Shown: piece by piece, positions 18,304 to 27,705 of the stretch
Position numbering within the stretch: position 1 is the first letter of the stretch
How the letters are laid out: every line of letters starts with the position of its first letter
NCBI GenBank assembly: GCA_016927905.1
Contig: JAFGLW010000024.1
Location: 62,001-126,000 of the forward strand
DNA from: a candidate division CSSED10-310 bacterium
GTDB taxonomy: Bacteria; CSSED10-310; JAFGJC01
Reading direction: 5' to 3'
DNA: 64,000 bases
Program-made: the position numbers and the translations under genes
Notes under the pieces: model-generated
What the model was told of the DNA's origin: nothing
What the model saw: the letters and a program-made list of their open reading frames with translations, nothing else
Database searches by the model: none

Positions 18304-18460
18304 TCCGCCGACCTCATCTTCCTGTCTTGAAGATTACGGTTTTCATGCTGGAAATGCAATCGCTGCAGGGGTCATCAGAGTGCCCGGATGCCGCCTTATT
18401 CAGTACCAAATGCAATGGATTGAACAATCCGCGGGGAATATGGTAGATTAACGGTTGCCC

Positions 18461-20338
18461 ATGCAGTCCAGACTGTTTTTTCACTTCGGGATCCTGATCA
18501 CTGCGGCTTGTCTGCAGTGTGCCGCACCTGTCCGGAGCGCCGGTGAATCGGCCCGTGAATCTCTTGTGGATTTCTGGGAAGCGCAGCAGCGGGTTCTTCA
18601 CGATCCGCGTTCCGGAACCATGGCGATCGATTCCGCAAAACAGGCAATGCTGGATTTGAAACTGAACAGCGGGGTCCGACATTCGTCCCTGTTGGCCGCC
18701 CTGTATGCTTCGGAAGCAACACGGCTGATTGATGAGAATCAGCCGGATAAGGCGGTGTGGGCCTGCCGATCCGCTCTGGAGATGGATCCGTCATATCTGC
18801 CCGCATGCCGGGTTCTGGTGATCGCTTCCGCAAGAAAAAGCGTTGTCTCGTTTGTATCCAGTATGTACATATCGGCCAGAACATGGTTCACGGCGTTCAA
18901 AGATCCTTGGTTTGAGTTCGTGACAGCCGGGAATACGGCCCTGGTGCTCATCGTCGCCATAGCATTATGCGCCGCGATCTCCGTTTTAGTTTTCACATTG
19001 AAATACATATCCCTGCTTCGGAATGACATTCAGGTCCTGATGCCTCCGAAAACACCAGGTTATTTCAGTTTGATCGTCATGGGAATCCTGCTGATCGGTC
19101 CGTTGATCGGGGGAATGGGCGTTTTGTGGACTTTATTTATCTGGATTGTCGCGAGCTATCTGTATATGCGTCGGAAAGAAAAACTCTATTTCGCGTGTCT
19201 TTGGTTGGCGATCCTGGCAATCCTGCCTTTGAACATCGCCAGAGTGTCGGTTGTGAAAGCGTTTGACGATGGCTTTCTTCAGACCATCCATTACGTCAGA
19301 TCGGGCGGATACTCTGCCAGAGCAATCGATTCGATCCGGCACTATCTTGTTAAATATCCGGAAAAGAACAAACTGCATTTCATGATGGGTTTGCTGTATA
19401 AACATGGAGACAGGTATTTCGATTCGCTGAAAGAATATCTTGAATACGCCCGGCTGGTGCCGTCCGATGCCAGCGGGCATATCAATCTGGGCAATATCTA
19501 CTTTGTTTTGAACAACCTGGGCGAAGCCATCTCCGAGTACCGCAGAGCGGAGAACACGGATCCGGGGAACGCTGCGGTCTATTACAATCTTTCCAAAGCC
19601 TACTTCCATCAGTTCAAGTTCGCTCAGGCCACTGAAATGCTGAAAAGAGCCAGCAATCTGGATCCGCAACTTGTGGCCTATTACACTGAAATTCATTCCA
19701 CCAATCCCAATCGACTGCTTATCGATGCATCGATTCCGGATGCCTGGTTCTGGGAGGAGGTTCCACCGCTGCTTTCGTCAGCTTTGGCTGACCAGGACCG
19801 GTTCTGGATCAAACTCGGGCCGAACTTGAATTTTGCAGGAACCGCTCTGACTCTTGCGATCATGACTTTGATACTGCTGATCATTCAAATGACCCACCAT
19901 CGTTTCATGGTCAGCCGATACTGCGTGATGTGCGGTCAGCCCACGAGCGTCCGGATGCGGAAAGACGCCCATGACGGGATATGCTCACTGTGCGACCTGG
20001 CGGTCATGAAGAAGGGACAGATTGAATCGGAAAAGCGGGAAAGCAGGTTGAAAGGAATCAACAGACGAACCCGCAGAAAATCATTTACGGCGGTTACCCT
20101 TTCCATACTGTATCCCGGTGCCGGCGAACTTTATCTGGGGAAATTGAATCGGGGATGTTGTTTCACCGTTCTGTGGTCTTTCCTTCTTGCCGGCTGGTTC
20201 ACGGCGGATCTTCGCTTGAACGCCTTCGGCCGGGTTCCCGCAGTCGGGGATACCGTTTTACTGGCTTTGCATCTGGGATTTATGGTTCTGATCTACATTT
20301 TATCGCTTTTTTCCATTGTCCGGGGATTGAAGGAATGA
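18461..20338 (+). CDS. TPR membrane protein with zinc-ribbon-like and TM2-like C-terminus
   Basis: 625 residues. An N-terminal signal-like segment (FFHFGILITAACLQC) leads into an alpha-helical repeat region. Membrane helices occur around LVLIVAIALCAAISVLVF and YFSLIVMGILLIGPLIGG. A second block of tetratricopeptide repeats follows (DASGHINLGNIYFVLNN, GNAAVYYNLSKAYFHQF). Then come one more helix and a CVMC...CSLC four-cysteine segment near residues 488-512 that looks like a zinc ribbon. The last approximately 100 residues contain LYPGAGELYLGKLNRG, which resembles the turn of TM2-domain proteins. The ATG at 18461 is preferred over a TTG two codons earlier. It overlaps the DUF4388 gene by four bases (ATGA). 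A scaffold or envelope-assembly role is conceivable; function unknown. Confidence 0.65.
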   Translation: MQSRLFFHFGILITAACLQCAAPVRSAGESARESLVDFWEAQQRVLHDPRSGTMAIDSAKQAMLDLKLNSGVRHSSLLAALYASEATRLIDENQPDKAVWACRSALEMDPSYLPACRVLVIASARKSVVSFVSSMYISARTWFTAFKDPWFEFVTAGNTALVLIVAIALCAAISVLVFTLKYISLLRNDIQVLMPPKTPGYFSLIVMGILLIGPLIGGMGVLWTLFIWIVASYLYMRRKEKLYFACLWLAILAILPLNIARVSVVKAFDDGFLQTIHYVRSGGYSARAIDSIRHYLVKYPEKNKLHFMMGLLYKHGDRYFDSLKEYLEYARLVPSDASGHINLGNIYFVLNNLGEAISEYRRAENTDPGNAAVYYNLSKAYFHQFKFAQATEMLKRASNLDPQLVAYYTEIHSTNPNRLLIDASIPDAWFWEEVPPLLSSALADQDRFWIKLGPNLNFAGTALTLAIMTLILLIIQMTHHRFMVSRYCVMCGQPTSVRMRKDAHDGICSLCDLAVMKKGQIESEKRESRLKGINRRTRRKSFTAVTLSILYPGAGELYLGKLNRGCCFTVLWSFLLAGWFTADLRLNAFGRVPAVGDTVLLALHLGFMVLIYILSLFSIVRGLKE

Positions 20339-21585
20339 ACCTGAACAGCACCGGCAGATTGAGCGAAACATCTGTATATCGGGTATTTCAGTCGATAACG
20401 GTTAAGAAATTTACCGGAATACTGACCGTTCAGAGCGAAACCGATACGGTGATGTTTACATTTGAACAGGGTTTATGTGTTCATGCCGAATCTCAATATC
20501 CCCGCGACGACCTGCGTCTCGGCAGGTTTCTCCTGATCAGGGGTTTGATAACGGAAAATCAATTGAACACGCTACTGGAAGAACACACCCGGAAATACAT
20601 CAAACTGGGCAGCCTGGCCAGGGAAAAGGGTCATGTGGATCTCAATCAACTCATGGACACGCTGGAAGATCAAATTCTGTTGATTGTCTTTCAATGTATG
20701 ACCTGGAAAACCGGAAGTTATTTCATGAAACCAAAGGAGTCCGTTCACTATGACCGGGATACAACCCGTCCCATCGATCTGGGTGAAGTCGTTGAAAAAG
20801 GTCCCGACATCGCCAGACAATGGCCCGAAATAATCCGGCGGATTCCCGATCAGTCGGCCGTTCCCAGACTGATTCCCGAAATCTTCGTCGTGCCGGAAAG
20901 CGTGGAAATCGATTCGGCGGGGAAAGGGCATCCGATTGTTCTGACACCTCAACAGGAAATCGTTTACAATCATATAAACGGCGTGTTTCCGGTCCAGGCA
21001 GTCATCCAGGCCTGTCACCAATTTGCCTGGGATTCATATAAGGCTGTTGTGGATCTGGAGGATCTGGGCGTTTTGGAAATACCGACCCCCGAAACCGGGT
21101 ATTCAACGTTTAGGGGAAAGATGCGGGAAATTCAGGACACCATCAGTTTGAATGTAAAATTCATCTTGATACCGGTGATCGTCCTGATTCTTCTGGTCGT
21201 GCTTCGTTTCATGCCCGGGGAGTTGCTTCCGTTGTCTACTCCCGGAGATAAAACATTGACCGCGGTTGTCCAGACCAAGGTCAAGATGCAGAATGTCCAC
21301 CTCGCCCTGCAGGTTTTCAAACTGATTCACGGGAAACATCCTCAATTCCTGACAGAACTCATCGATGCACGGATGCTGTCGGAAAATGACGTCATTGATG
21401 CCTGGGGCAAAAAACTTTATTTCCACAGCTCACGAAACGAAATCGAGATCGTGAGCCAGGGTCGGGATGGATCCTGGGCGACCCGGGACGATCTGAGGCT
21501 TAATGGTTCCAGAATCGCTGAAAATGATGTATGCTTTTTCCCAGGCAGTATTGATATCGGTTCTGAGGAACCGGATGGAATGTAA
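20335..21585 (+). CDS. DUF4388 (PATAN-type) protein fused to a pseudopilin-like C-terminal domain
   Basis: 416 residues. The N-terminal approximately 100 residues match the DUF4388/PATAN pattern seen in gliding, twitching and two-component proteins: LSETSVYRVFQSITVKKFTG then TFEQGLCVHAE. A middle helical region with RLGRFLLIRGLITENQL continues it. A single membrane helix (about residues 273-290, FILIPVIVLILLVVLRF) is followed by an extracytoplasmic domain with VKMQNVHLALQVFKLIHGKHP and DAWGKKLYFHSSRNEIEIVS. These resemble the C-terminal part of type II secretion major pseudopilins (GspG), without the pilin N-terminus. It would link a cytoplasmic sensing domain to a pseudopilin-like outer domain. 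Translationally coupled to the TPR membrane protein. No other secretion gene is in the window. Confidence 0.7.
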   Translation: MNLNSTGRLSETSVYRVFQSITVKKFTGILTVQSETDTVMFTFEQGLCVHAESQYPRDDLRLGRFLLIRGLITENQLNTLLEEHTRKYIKLGSLAREKGHVDLNQLMDTLEDQILLIVFQCMTWKTGSYFMKPKESVHYDRDTTRPIDLGEVVEKGPDIARQWPEIIRRIPDQSAVPRLIPEIFVVPESVEIDSAGKGHPIVLTPQQEIVYNHINGVFPVQAVIQACHQFAWDSYKAVVDLEDLGVLEIPTPETGYSTFRGKMREIQDTISLNVKFILIPVIVLILLVVLRFMPGELLPLSTPGDKTLTAVVQTKVKMQNVHLALQVFKLIHGKHPQFLTELIDARMLSENDVIDAWGKKLYFHSSRNEIEIVSQGRDGSWATRDDLRLNGSRIAENDVCFFPGSIDIGSEEPDGM

Positions 21586-21608
21586 ATTTTAAAGATGGAG
21601 GCGGAGAA

Positions 21609-22637
21609 ATGAACAGGAAAGTATTGATACCCGCCCTGTTGGTTGTTTTCATGTTAATGTCCGGTTGCGCTGAAGTTGGACCCCAGGAGGGGGGTGTCAG
21701 AACGACTTTCATTGGATTGTCGAAGGGTATTGGCGCTCGGGAGTGGTTCAAACAGGGGATTAAAAGCAATCCCCTGGAACCCGGCCTGTATTTGCACATC
21801 CCTCATTTGACCATCGTGGATAAATATCCGGTGATCGAGCAGCAGTATCAGATGTTCCGTGAAGCACCTGCCGGAAGGGATGATGTTTCGTTCAAGACCA
21901 AGGACGGCCAGATTGCGTGGATTGATGTGACCATACGATACCGGTTGCTGTTTGAAAACCTGCCGGTGTTTCACAGGAATTACGGCGGCACCTATATTGA
22001 CAGTGTCCTGAGACCCACCTTACGATCTCTGGTGAACAACAAGCTTGGGGAATATTCCGCTGAGGAGATCTATGATGGAAAAACAAGACAGGCAGTTGCA
22101 GGGGAAATCAAGTATTTGATGAATAACGGGTATGAGGGTGAACGTGGGATGCGGGCTCAGGGCCTGGAAATCGTCGATGTGCTGCTCCGGCGGTTCGAGT
22201 TTACGGAGGAATATCAGGCTGCCATTGAACAGAAACGCATTGCGGCGGAACAATATCTGGCGGCGGTGGAACAGGCCCGGAAACTGGAAGCCGAAGCCAG
22301 GGGCCAGAAAATGGCAACCATCCAGAAAGCGGAGGGCGAAGCCGAGCAGATCCGGCTGAAGGCTGAAGCCATGCTCTTTTCCAAATTGAATGAGGCCAAG
22401 GGTGTGGAAGCGCTCGGGAAAGCTCATGCGGTCAAGCAGGCCGCATTGGCTGATGCCCTGGGCGGGGGAGATCAGGTGGTCCGGCTCGAATTCGTCAGAC
22501 ACCTGGCCCCCAGTCTTCAGGTCTGGGGTATCCCGACAGGCGATGAAAGCAGCAGCATCATGGATCTGTCGGGATTGTTCGGATCCATGTTTCCCAGATC
22601 GAATCCAACAACCGGACAGTCACACGCTGCGAATTAA
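21609..22637 (+). CDS. SPFH/prohibitin-family lipoprotein
   Basis: 342 residues. The start MNRKVLIPALLVVFMLMSGC gives a lipobox (MSGC) with Cys20 as the lipidated residue. An SPFH (band 7) domain follows at about residues 30-210, shown by GLYLHIPHLTIVDKYP, SFKTKDGQIAWIDVTIRYRL and YIDSVLRPTLRSLVNNKLGEYSAEEI. A long Ala/Glu/Lys helix rich in EAEARGQK and EAEQIRLKAEA is typical of prohibitin/HflC-like oligomerising coils. Family members form ring- or cage-like membrane assemblies. A lipoprotein anchor in place of the usual membrane helix is notable. GGAGG precedes the ATG. The YjbQ gene starts two bases after the stop. Confidence 0.8.
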   Translation: MNRKVLIPALLVVFMLMSGCAEVGPQEGGVRTTFIGLSKGIGAREWFKQGIKSNPLEPGLYLHIPHLTIVDKYPVIEQQYQMFREAPAGRDDVSFKTKDGQIAWIDVTIRYRLLFENLPVFHRNYGGTYIDSVLRPTLRSLVNNKLGEYSAEEIYDGKTRQAVAGEIKYLMNNGYEGERGMRAQGLEIVDVLLRRFEFTEEYQAAIEQKRIAAEQYLAAVEQARKLEAEARGQKMATIQKAEGEAEQIRLKAEAMLFSKLNEAKGVEALGKAHAVKQAALADALGGGDQVVRLEFVRHLAPSLQVWGIPTGDESSSIMDLSGLFGSMFPRSNPTTGQSHAAN

Positions 22638-22639
22638 GG

Positions 22640-23059
22640 ATGCCGGTCAATACCAGGGAATTGAATATCCCGACCCGGGGAAATGGACAGGTTGTCGATA
22701 TCACTCCGATGGTCGCCGCGTTGATCCGGGACAATCCGGCGGATTCAGGCATCGCCGCAGTTTTCGCTCCCGGAGCCACCGCCGGAATTACGACCATCGA
22801 GTATGAATCCGGGGCGGTTCAGGATCTCCAGGAGGCAATCGAACGGCTGGCGCCGGAAAAAATGAATTATCACCACAACAGCAGATGGCACGACGGAAAC
22901 GGGCATTCCCACGTCCGGGCGGCGCTGGTTGGCCCCGGTCTGACCGTTCCATTTACCGATAAAAAACTGATGCTGGGAACCTGGCAGCAGATTGTCCTGA
23001 TCGATTTTGATAACCACTCCAGAAATCGCAGGATCATCGTTCAAATTGTGGGGGATTAG
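22640..23059 (+). CDS. yjbQ: YjbQ/UPF0047-family protein
   Basis: 139 residues, the full family length. Recognised by the conserved GATAGITTIEYESG and HHNSRWHDGNGHSHVRAALVGP segments, whose histidines and glutamate form the presumed metal or phosphate site, and by LGTWQQIVLIDFD near the end. Some members rescue thiamine-phosphate synthase mutants weakly, but the physiological reaction is not established. Cytoplasmic. The start ATG is two bases past the SPFH gene stop, with AAGG immediately before it. It is followed 16 bases later by the MerR-like regulator gene. Confidence 0.88.
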   Translation: MPVNTRELNIPTRGNGQVVDITPMVAALIRDNPADSGIAAVFAPGATAGITTIEYESGAVQDLQEAIERLAPEKMNYHHNSRWHDGNGHSHVRAALVGPGLTVPFTDKKLMLGTWQQIVLIDFDNHSRNRRIIVQIVGD

Positions 23060-23075
23060 AAAGGAACGGTGTGCT

Positions 23076-23462
23076 GTGGATGCTGCGGAACCCAAATACC
23101 TGATCTCCGTCATCGCCAGAATGCTGGATGTACACCCCCAGACTCTCCGGAATTATGAAAGACTCGGATTGATCGAACCTTCCCGCAGCGTGGGCAACAC
23201 GCGGTTATATTCGGAAAACGATCTGGCCAGGATCCGCCGGGTTCTGACTCTTTCCAGAGATATGGGTGTCAATATCGCGGGTATCGAAATTATTCTGAGA
23301 TTGACGGACCGGATTGATGCCATGCAAACAGAATTCGGGGAATTGGTAGAAAACATAAAAAACGAATTGACCCGGCAGGATCCGTCATTGGAAGATCGAC
23401 TGGCAAAAATCCTTGTCAAATCCCCTTCCGGAACTATAATCCGGAGTGGTGAGGAATCCTGA
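23076..23462 (+). CDS. MerR-family transcriptional regulator, HspR-like
   Basis: 128 residues. The helix-turn-helix is complete: LISVIARMLDVHPQTLRNYERLGLIEPSR is the MerR DNA-recognition region (residues 8-36 of the protein), then NTRLYSENDLARIRRV. The C-terminal helix carries no effector-binding cysteines. The form with IARMLDVHPQTLRNYERLGL is closest to HspR, the repressor of dnaK/clpB heat-shock operons, but no HAIR element or chaperone operon flanks it. The start is placed at GTG 23076, downstream of AAAGGA; the longer frame from 23007 overlaps yjbQ. Directly downstream lies a sigma factor, so it may control that gene. Confidence 0.78.
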   Translation: MDAAEPKYLISVIARMLDVHPQTLRNYERLGLIEPSRSVGNTRLYSENDLARIRRVLTLSRDMGVNIAGIEIILRLTDRIDAMQTEFGELVENIKNELTRQDPSLEDRLAKILVKSPSGTIIRSGEES

Positions 23463-23501
23463 TGGTGTCGGGAATCAGACATCGAACCGGGTGATTGACC
23501 G

Positions 23502-24311
23502 TTGACCACTTATTTGAGTGAAATTAACAAGTATCCGCTTCTCAGCCGGGACGAGGAAGTGGAGTTGTCCGAGCGGATTCAGCAGGGCGATGAGGATGCC
23601 CTGCAGCGAATGGTTCAGGGCAATCTGCGTTTCGTTGTTTCCATCGCCAAAAAATATCTGGGGTCGGGGCTGCAGCTGGACGAACTGGTAAACGAAGGTT
23701 CCATCGGATTGATCGAGGCTGCGAAGCGGTTTCAACCGGAGAGGGGCGTAAAGTTCATCACCTATGCCATATGGTGGGTCAGGCAGGCCATCCTCTACGC
23801 CATCGCGACCAAGACCGGGATCGTGAAATTGCCGGCGAACCAGATTCAACTGCTGAATATGATCAATAAAAAAATGCAGAGCATGACCCAGACCCTCGGC
23901 AGGGAACCCCACCTTTCCGAGCTGGCCGCTGAAATTAATGTGCCGGAAAGTGAAGTGGAAAACCTGTTGAGAACCACACGGATTTCGCTGTCTATCGAAA
24001 CGCATCTGGATGAAAACGAGGAGGAAGGGCCATCCATCACCCTGACCAAGGATAATATCCAGAAACCTGAGGAACAGGTTATCGAGGATGGTTTTGTGGA
24101 TGATGTAGAGCTGCTCCTGACCTGTCTGGATGACCGGGAAAAGGAAATCCTGCAGCTTCACTACGGTTTCAAGGGAATCCCGCTGACGTTACAGGAGATC
24201 GGCAACCGGTATGGACTGACACGGGAGAGGATCCGCAAGATCGAGTTGCGGGCCATTGAAAAGCTGAAAAAGATTGCCAAGAAACGGCAGCTTGAGGATT
24301 ATCTCAAATAA
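23502..24311 (+). CDS. Compact sigma-70 family RNA polymerase sigma factor
   Basis: 269 residues. Regions 1.2 to 4.2 are present without region 1.1: TYLSEINKYPLLSRDEEVEL (region 1.2), NLRFVVSIAKKYLG and LIEAAKRFQPERGVKF (region 2), TYAIWWVRQAI (2.4), then LGREPHLSELAAE (region 3) and LTLQEIGNRYGLTRERIRKIE (region 4.2). This is the size of group 2/RpoS- or SigA-core-like factors. The lone TTG start has no strong ribosome-binding site, which hints at low translation. It follows the MerR-like gene by 39 bases and precedes a PfkB kinase. Whether it is the primary sigma factor cannot be decided; the lack of region 1.1 and the short length argue for an alternative one. Confidence 0.88.
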   Translation: MTTYLSEINKYPLLSRDEEVELSERIQQGDEDALQRMVQGNLRFVVSIAKKYLGSGLQLDELVNEGSIGLIEAAKRFQPERGVKFITYAIWWVRQAILYAIATKTGIVKLPANQIQLLNMINKKMQSMTQTLGREPHLSELAAEINVPESEVENLLRTTRISLSIETHLDENEEEGPSITLTKDNIQKPEEQVIEDGFVDDVELLLTCLDDREKEILQLHYGFKGIPLTLQEIGNRYGLTRERIRKIELRAIEKLKKIAKKRQLEDYLK

Positions 24312-24345
24312 ATGAATTGAATTCCATGAGTGGAGGAGAATCGGG

Positions 24346-25269
24346 ATGACGGTATTGGTCGTGGGATCGGTCGCTCTGGACAGCGTTCAAACACCGGAAG
24401 GCACCTCACTTGAAACCCTGGGCGGGTCCGCTGTATATTTCTCCCTCGCTGCATCCCATTTCACCGATGTTCGAATGGTGGCGGTCGTCGGTTCCGATTT
24501 CCCGGAAGAACACACTCATCTGCTCAGTTCCCGGGGGATCGATACCCGGGGTCTGCAGCAACGGGAAGGCCGCACTTTCAGGTGGGAAGGCGTTTACGAG
24601 GGCGCAATGAACGAAGCAATCACCCTGGAAACCCAGTTGAATGTGTTCGAAAATTTTCAACCGGTGATTCCACCGGAGTACCGGGACAGCGATTGGGTGT
24701 TTCTCGGCAACATCAATCCCGGATTGCAGAAACAGGTCATGGAACAGATCCCCGGAACCCGGCTTGTGGCTATGGACACCATGAACTTCTGGATTCAAAA
24801 TTCCCGGGAACCGCTTCTCGATGTCATGAAATCCGTTGATCTGATCATCATCAACGAAACAGAGCTGCGGATGCTGGCAGATACCGTCAATATCATCAAA
24901 GGAGCGAAGATTATTCGGAATATGGGGCCGACCGCAATCGTGGTCAAACGCGGGGAGTATGGATCAGCGCTCTTTTACGACAATCAATGGTTTTTCACGC
25001 CGGGTTATCCCGAGGAACTGGTGACGGATCCAACCGGTGCCGGCGATTCCTTCGCGGGTGGTTTTATGGGAGCGGTTGCACGGGCGGGACGGATCGACAT
25101 GGAAACATTCCAGGAAGCGATGATCTATGGCTCGGTAATGGCTTCCTTCAACATTCAGCGATTCGGGCCGGGAATGCTGACCGAATTGACCGGGGAACTG
25201 ATCGAAACCCGGTTCCGGTCATTCCAGGACCTGGTCAATCTGCACCGTTCTCGGCTGACGCCGGGATAG
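24346..25269 (+). CDS. PfkB-family carbohydrate kinase
   Basis: 307 residues. Ribokinase-like fold with the opening VVGSVALDSVQTP, GGSAVYFSLAASHF and the signature DPTGAGDSFAGGFMG (about residues 228-242), whose aspartate is the catalytic base. The sugar or nucleoside acceptor is not evident; the family phosphorylates ribose, fructose, adenosine and others. The ATG follows GGAGGAG by seven bases. The last 35 bases overlap the end of the convergent lon gene. No sugar transporter is nearby. Confidence 0.85.
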   Translation: MTVLVVGSVALDSVQTPEGTSLETLGGSAVYFSLAASHFTDVRMVAVVGSDFPEEHTHLLSSRGIDTRGLQQREGRTFRWEGVYEGAMNEAITLETQLNVFENFQPVIPPEYRDSDWVFLGNINPGLQKQVMEQIPGTRLVAMDTMNFWIQNSREPLLDVMKSVDLIIINETELRMLADTVNIIKGAKIIRNMGPTAIVVKRGEYGSALFYDNQWFFTPGYPEELVTDPTGAGDSFAGGFMGAVARAGRIDMETFQEAMIYGSVMASFNIQRFGPGMLTELTGELIETRFRSFQDLVNLHRSRLTPG

Positions 25270-27640
25270 CCTGACGCAAGACTTCATCCACCTTCGATAC
25301 GAACACGAATTGGACTTTCTGCCTGACGTAATCGGGGATCTCTTCCAGATCCTTTTCGTTCTTCTTCGGCAGAATAACAGTATTGATTCCGGCCCGGTAA
25401 GCAGCCAGAGTTTTTTCCTTGATACCTCCAACCGGAAGAACATGACCTCGGAGCGTAATTTCACCCGTCATGGCCGTTTTTTCCGCCACGGTGCGGTTGG
25501 CCAGCAGTGAGACCAGGGCGGTTGCAATGGTTACTCCCGCTGACGGTCCATCCTTGGGAACAGCGCCTTCGGGAACGTGGATATGCAGATCCGAAGATTC
25601 GAAGTAATCATCCGGAATATCGAATCGATGTGCGATCGATCTGACATATGATATTGCGGCCTGAGCCGATTCTTTCATGACTTCACCCAACTGCCCGGTC
25701 AGCGTGATCGATTTCTTGCCCGGCATCCGGGTCGCTTCGATATACAGAATATCCCCGCCCGAGGGGGTGTAGGCCAGCCCGATGGCCACGCCGGGATCGT
25801 TTGCCCGGGCACCCAACTCGGGGAAGACTTTGACCGGGCCCAGAAAGAAACTCAATCTGTCGGCTGTGATCACGGCAACTTCCTTCCGTCCCTCAACAAC
25901 CTCCCGGGCAACCGCACGGCAGATCGCCGCGATTTCCCTTTCCAGATTCCGTACGCCCGCTTCCCGGGTGTAGGATTGTATGATCCCCATCAATGCCGAT
26001 TTCCTGAACTGAAGCTGCCGACTGGTCAAACCATGTTCGTTGAGCTGCCTTGGAATGAGATGCCTTCGGGCGATCTCAATTTTTTCTTCGTGGGTGTACC
26101 CCGTCAGATACATAACCTCCATCCGGTCCTTCAACGCTGGCGGGATTGTTTCAATAATATTGGCGGTGGTAATGAACATGACTTTGCTGAGATCGAAAGT
26201 CAGATCCAGATAATGGTCGGAAAAGGAAAAATTCTGTTCCGGATCCAGAACCTCCAGCAGTGCCGAAGCCGGATCACCCCGGAAATCCATTCCGATCTTG
26301 TCGACTTCATCCAACATGAATACCGGGTTTCTGGCTCCCGCTTTACGCAGTCCCTGGATGATCCGTCCCGGCAGCGCACCGACATAGGTTCGTCGATGTC
26401 CCCGGATTTCAGCTTCATCCTTGACGCCGCCCACCGAAATACGGTGAAACTTCCTGTCCATGGCACGGGCGATGGATTTTCCCAGAGACGTTTTGCCGGT
26501 TCCGGGGGGTCCCACGAAACACAGAATGGGTCCTTTCATGTCCTTCTTCAGATGGCGAACCGCAATATACTCCACAATCCGTTTCTTCACTTTTTCCAGA
26601 CCGAAGTGGTCCTGGTCCAGAATGTTCTGCACCAGTCGCGTATCCAGATTGTCTTCCGTGGAAATGCTCCATGGCAACTCCAGAATCCAGTCCAGATATG
26701 TCCGGGAAACGGTATACTCCGCTGCAGCAGGCGGCATCCGTTTCAATCGGTCCAGTTCCTTTACAGCTGCATCGTAAGCTTCCCCGGGCAGATTGGCCTG
26801 TTCAATCCGCTGACCCAATTCCTCGATCTCAACCGTTCGATCATCCGTTTCTCCCAGTTCCTTCTGCAATGCCCGCATCTGCTGCCGGAGATAGTATTCC
26901 CGCTGAGCTTTATCCATCTCATCCTTGATCTGAGACTGGATCTTGTTGCCCAGCTTCAGAATTTCCTGTTCACGGTTCAAAAGAACATGAACCCGCTCCA
27001 GACGTTTGGTGATGTCCGCAATGGTGAGTATTTCCTGGCGCTCCTCAAGCGTCAAATTCAAACTCGATGCAATAATATCCGCCAGTTTCCCAGGTTCACT
27101 GATGTTCTGAATGATCAAATTCAGTTCCTTGGGCAGATTCGGTGAATTCGATACGATATCCTTGAACAAACCACGAATGTTTCGGATCAAAGCATCCGAT
27201 TTCAAACTCTGCGTAAATCGTTCCGTTATCTTCTCCACCCGGGCGATAAAATACGGCTCCTTACGGACAAACCGTTTGATCCGGATACGCCCCAGACCTT
27301 CGATCATGATCCTCACGGAGTTATCCGGCATCTTGATCAACTTGATAATCTGTGCCGCGATACCGATGCTGTATATGTCATCCGCAGCGGGATCCTCTTC
27401 CTCCGGATTCTTCTGAGCGACCAGCCCGATGATCTGATCTCCATCCAGAACCTCGTTGATCATCCGGATGGATTTTTCCCTGGCAACCAGAAGGGGAATC
27501 ACCATCGTCGGGTAGATTACCGTTCCCCGCAGAGGGAGAATCGGCAGAGTTCCCGGGATCGGCGTTCGGTTGAAATCCATGTCGGAGTCGTTGCGCTCCA
27601 GAACCGGTTTCGATTCATCTTTTAAATCTTTTTTTGCCAT
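25235..27640 (-). CDS. lon: ATP-dependent Lon protease
   Basis: 801 residues, normal length. Domains in order: N-terminal Lon substrate-binding domain ([19 protein letters not shown] from about residue 32), AAA+ module with Walker [13 protein letters not shown] near residue 376 and [11 protein letters not shown]alker B, then the S16 protease domain with catalytic Ser in [12 protein letters not shown] (about 699) and Lys in [13 protein letters not shown] (about 740). It degrades misfolded and regulatory proteins in the cytoplasm. AGGAG precedes the ATG at 27640. The upstream region holds a perfect dyad that may be an operator. Its 3' end overlaps the pfkB-like gene by 35 bases. Confidence 0.97.
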   Translation of the reverse strand: MAKKDLKDESKPVLERNDSDMDFNRTPIPGTLPILPLRGTVIYPTMVIPLLVAREKSIRMINEVLDGDQIIGLVAQKNPEEEDPAADDIYSIGIAAQIIKLIKMPDNSVRIMIEGLGRIRIKRFVRKEPYFIARVEKITERFTQSLKSDALIRNIRGLFKDIVSNSPNLPKELNLIIQNISEPGKLADIIASSLNLTLEERQEILTIADITKRLERVHVLLNREQEILKLGNKIQSQIKDEMDKAQREYYLRQQMRALQKELGETDDRTVEIEELGQRIEQANLPGEAYDAAVKELDRLKRMPPAAAEYTVSRTYLDWILELPWSISTEDNLDTRLVQNILDQDHFGLEKVKKRIVEYIAVRHLKKDMKGPILCFVGPPGTGKTSLGKSIARAMDRKFHRISVGGVKDEAEIRGHRRTYVGALPGRIIQGLRKAGARNPVFMLDEVDKIGMDFRGDPASALLEVLDPEQNFSFSDHYLDLTFDLSKVMFITTANIIETIPPALKDRMEVMYLTGYTHEEKIEIARRHLIPRQLNEHGLTSRQLQFRKSALMGIIQSYTREAGVRNLEREIAAICRAVAREVVEGRKEVAVITADRLSFFLGPVKVFPELGARANDPGVAIGLAYTPSGGDILYIEATRMPGKKSITLTGQLGEVMKESAQAAISYVRSIAHRFDIPDDYFESSDLHIHVPEGAVPKDGPSAGVTIATALVSLLANRTVAEKTAMTGEITLRGHVLPVGGIKEKTLAAYRAGINTVILPKKNEKDLEEIPDYVRQKVQFVFVSKVDEVLRQAIPASAENGAD

Positions 27641-27674
27641 ACACCGCTCCTGATTGATCTGGAATATATCCAGC

Positions 27675-27705
27675 TGTCACGATATCAATAACATGCGCCG
27701 TGACA
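27675..27705. promoter_or_regulatory. Perfect 7-base inverted repeat upstream of lon
   Basis: TGTCACG (27675-27681) and CGTGACA (27699-27705) are separated by 17 bases, 35-65 bases upstream of the lon start codon. The arms match neither CIRCE nor the HspR HAIR consensus. The stretch 27641-27932 between lon and tmk holds no gene; besides this dyad I see only weak promoter-like hexamers. Confidence 0.4.

Noticed and set aside
25976..27145. Long plus-strand open frame opposite lon
   Set aside because: It is a shadow of the lon coding frame; no recognisable motif and no ribosome-binding site fits.
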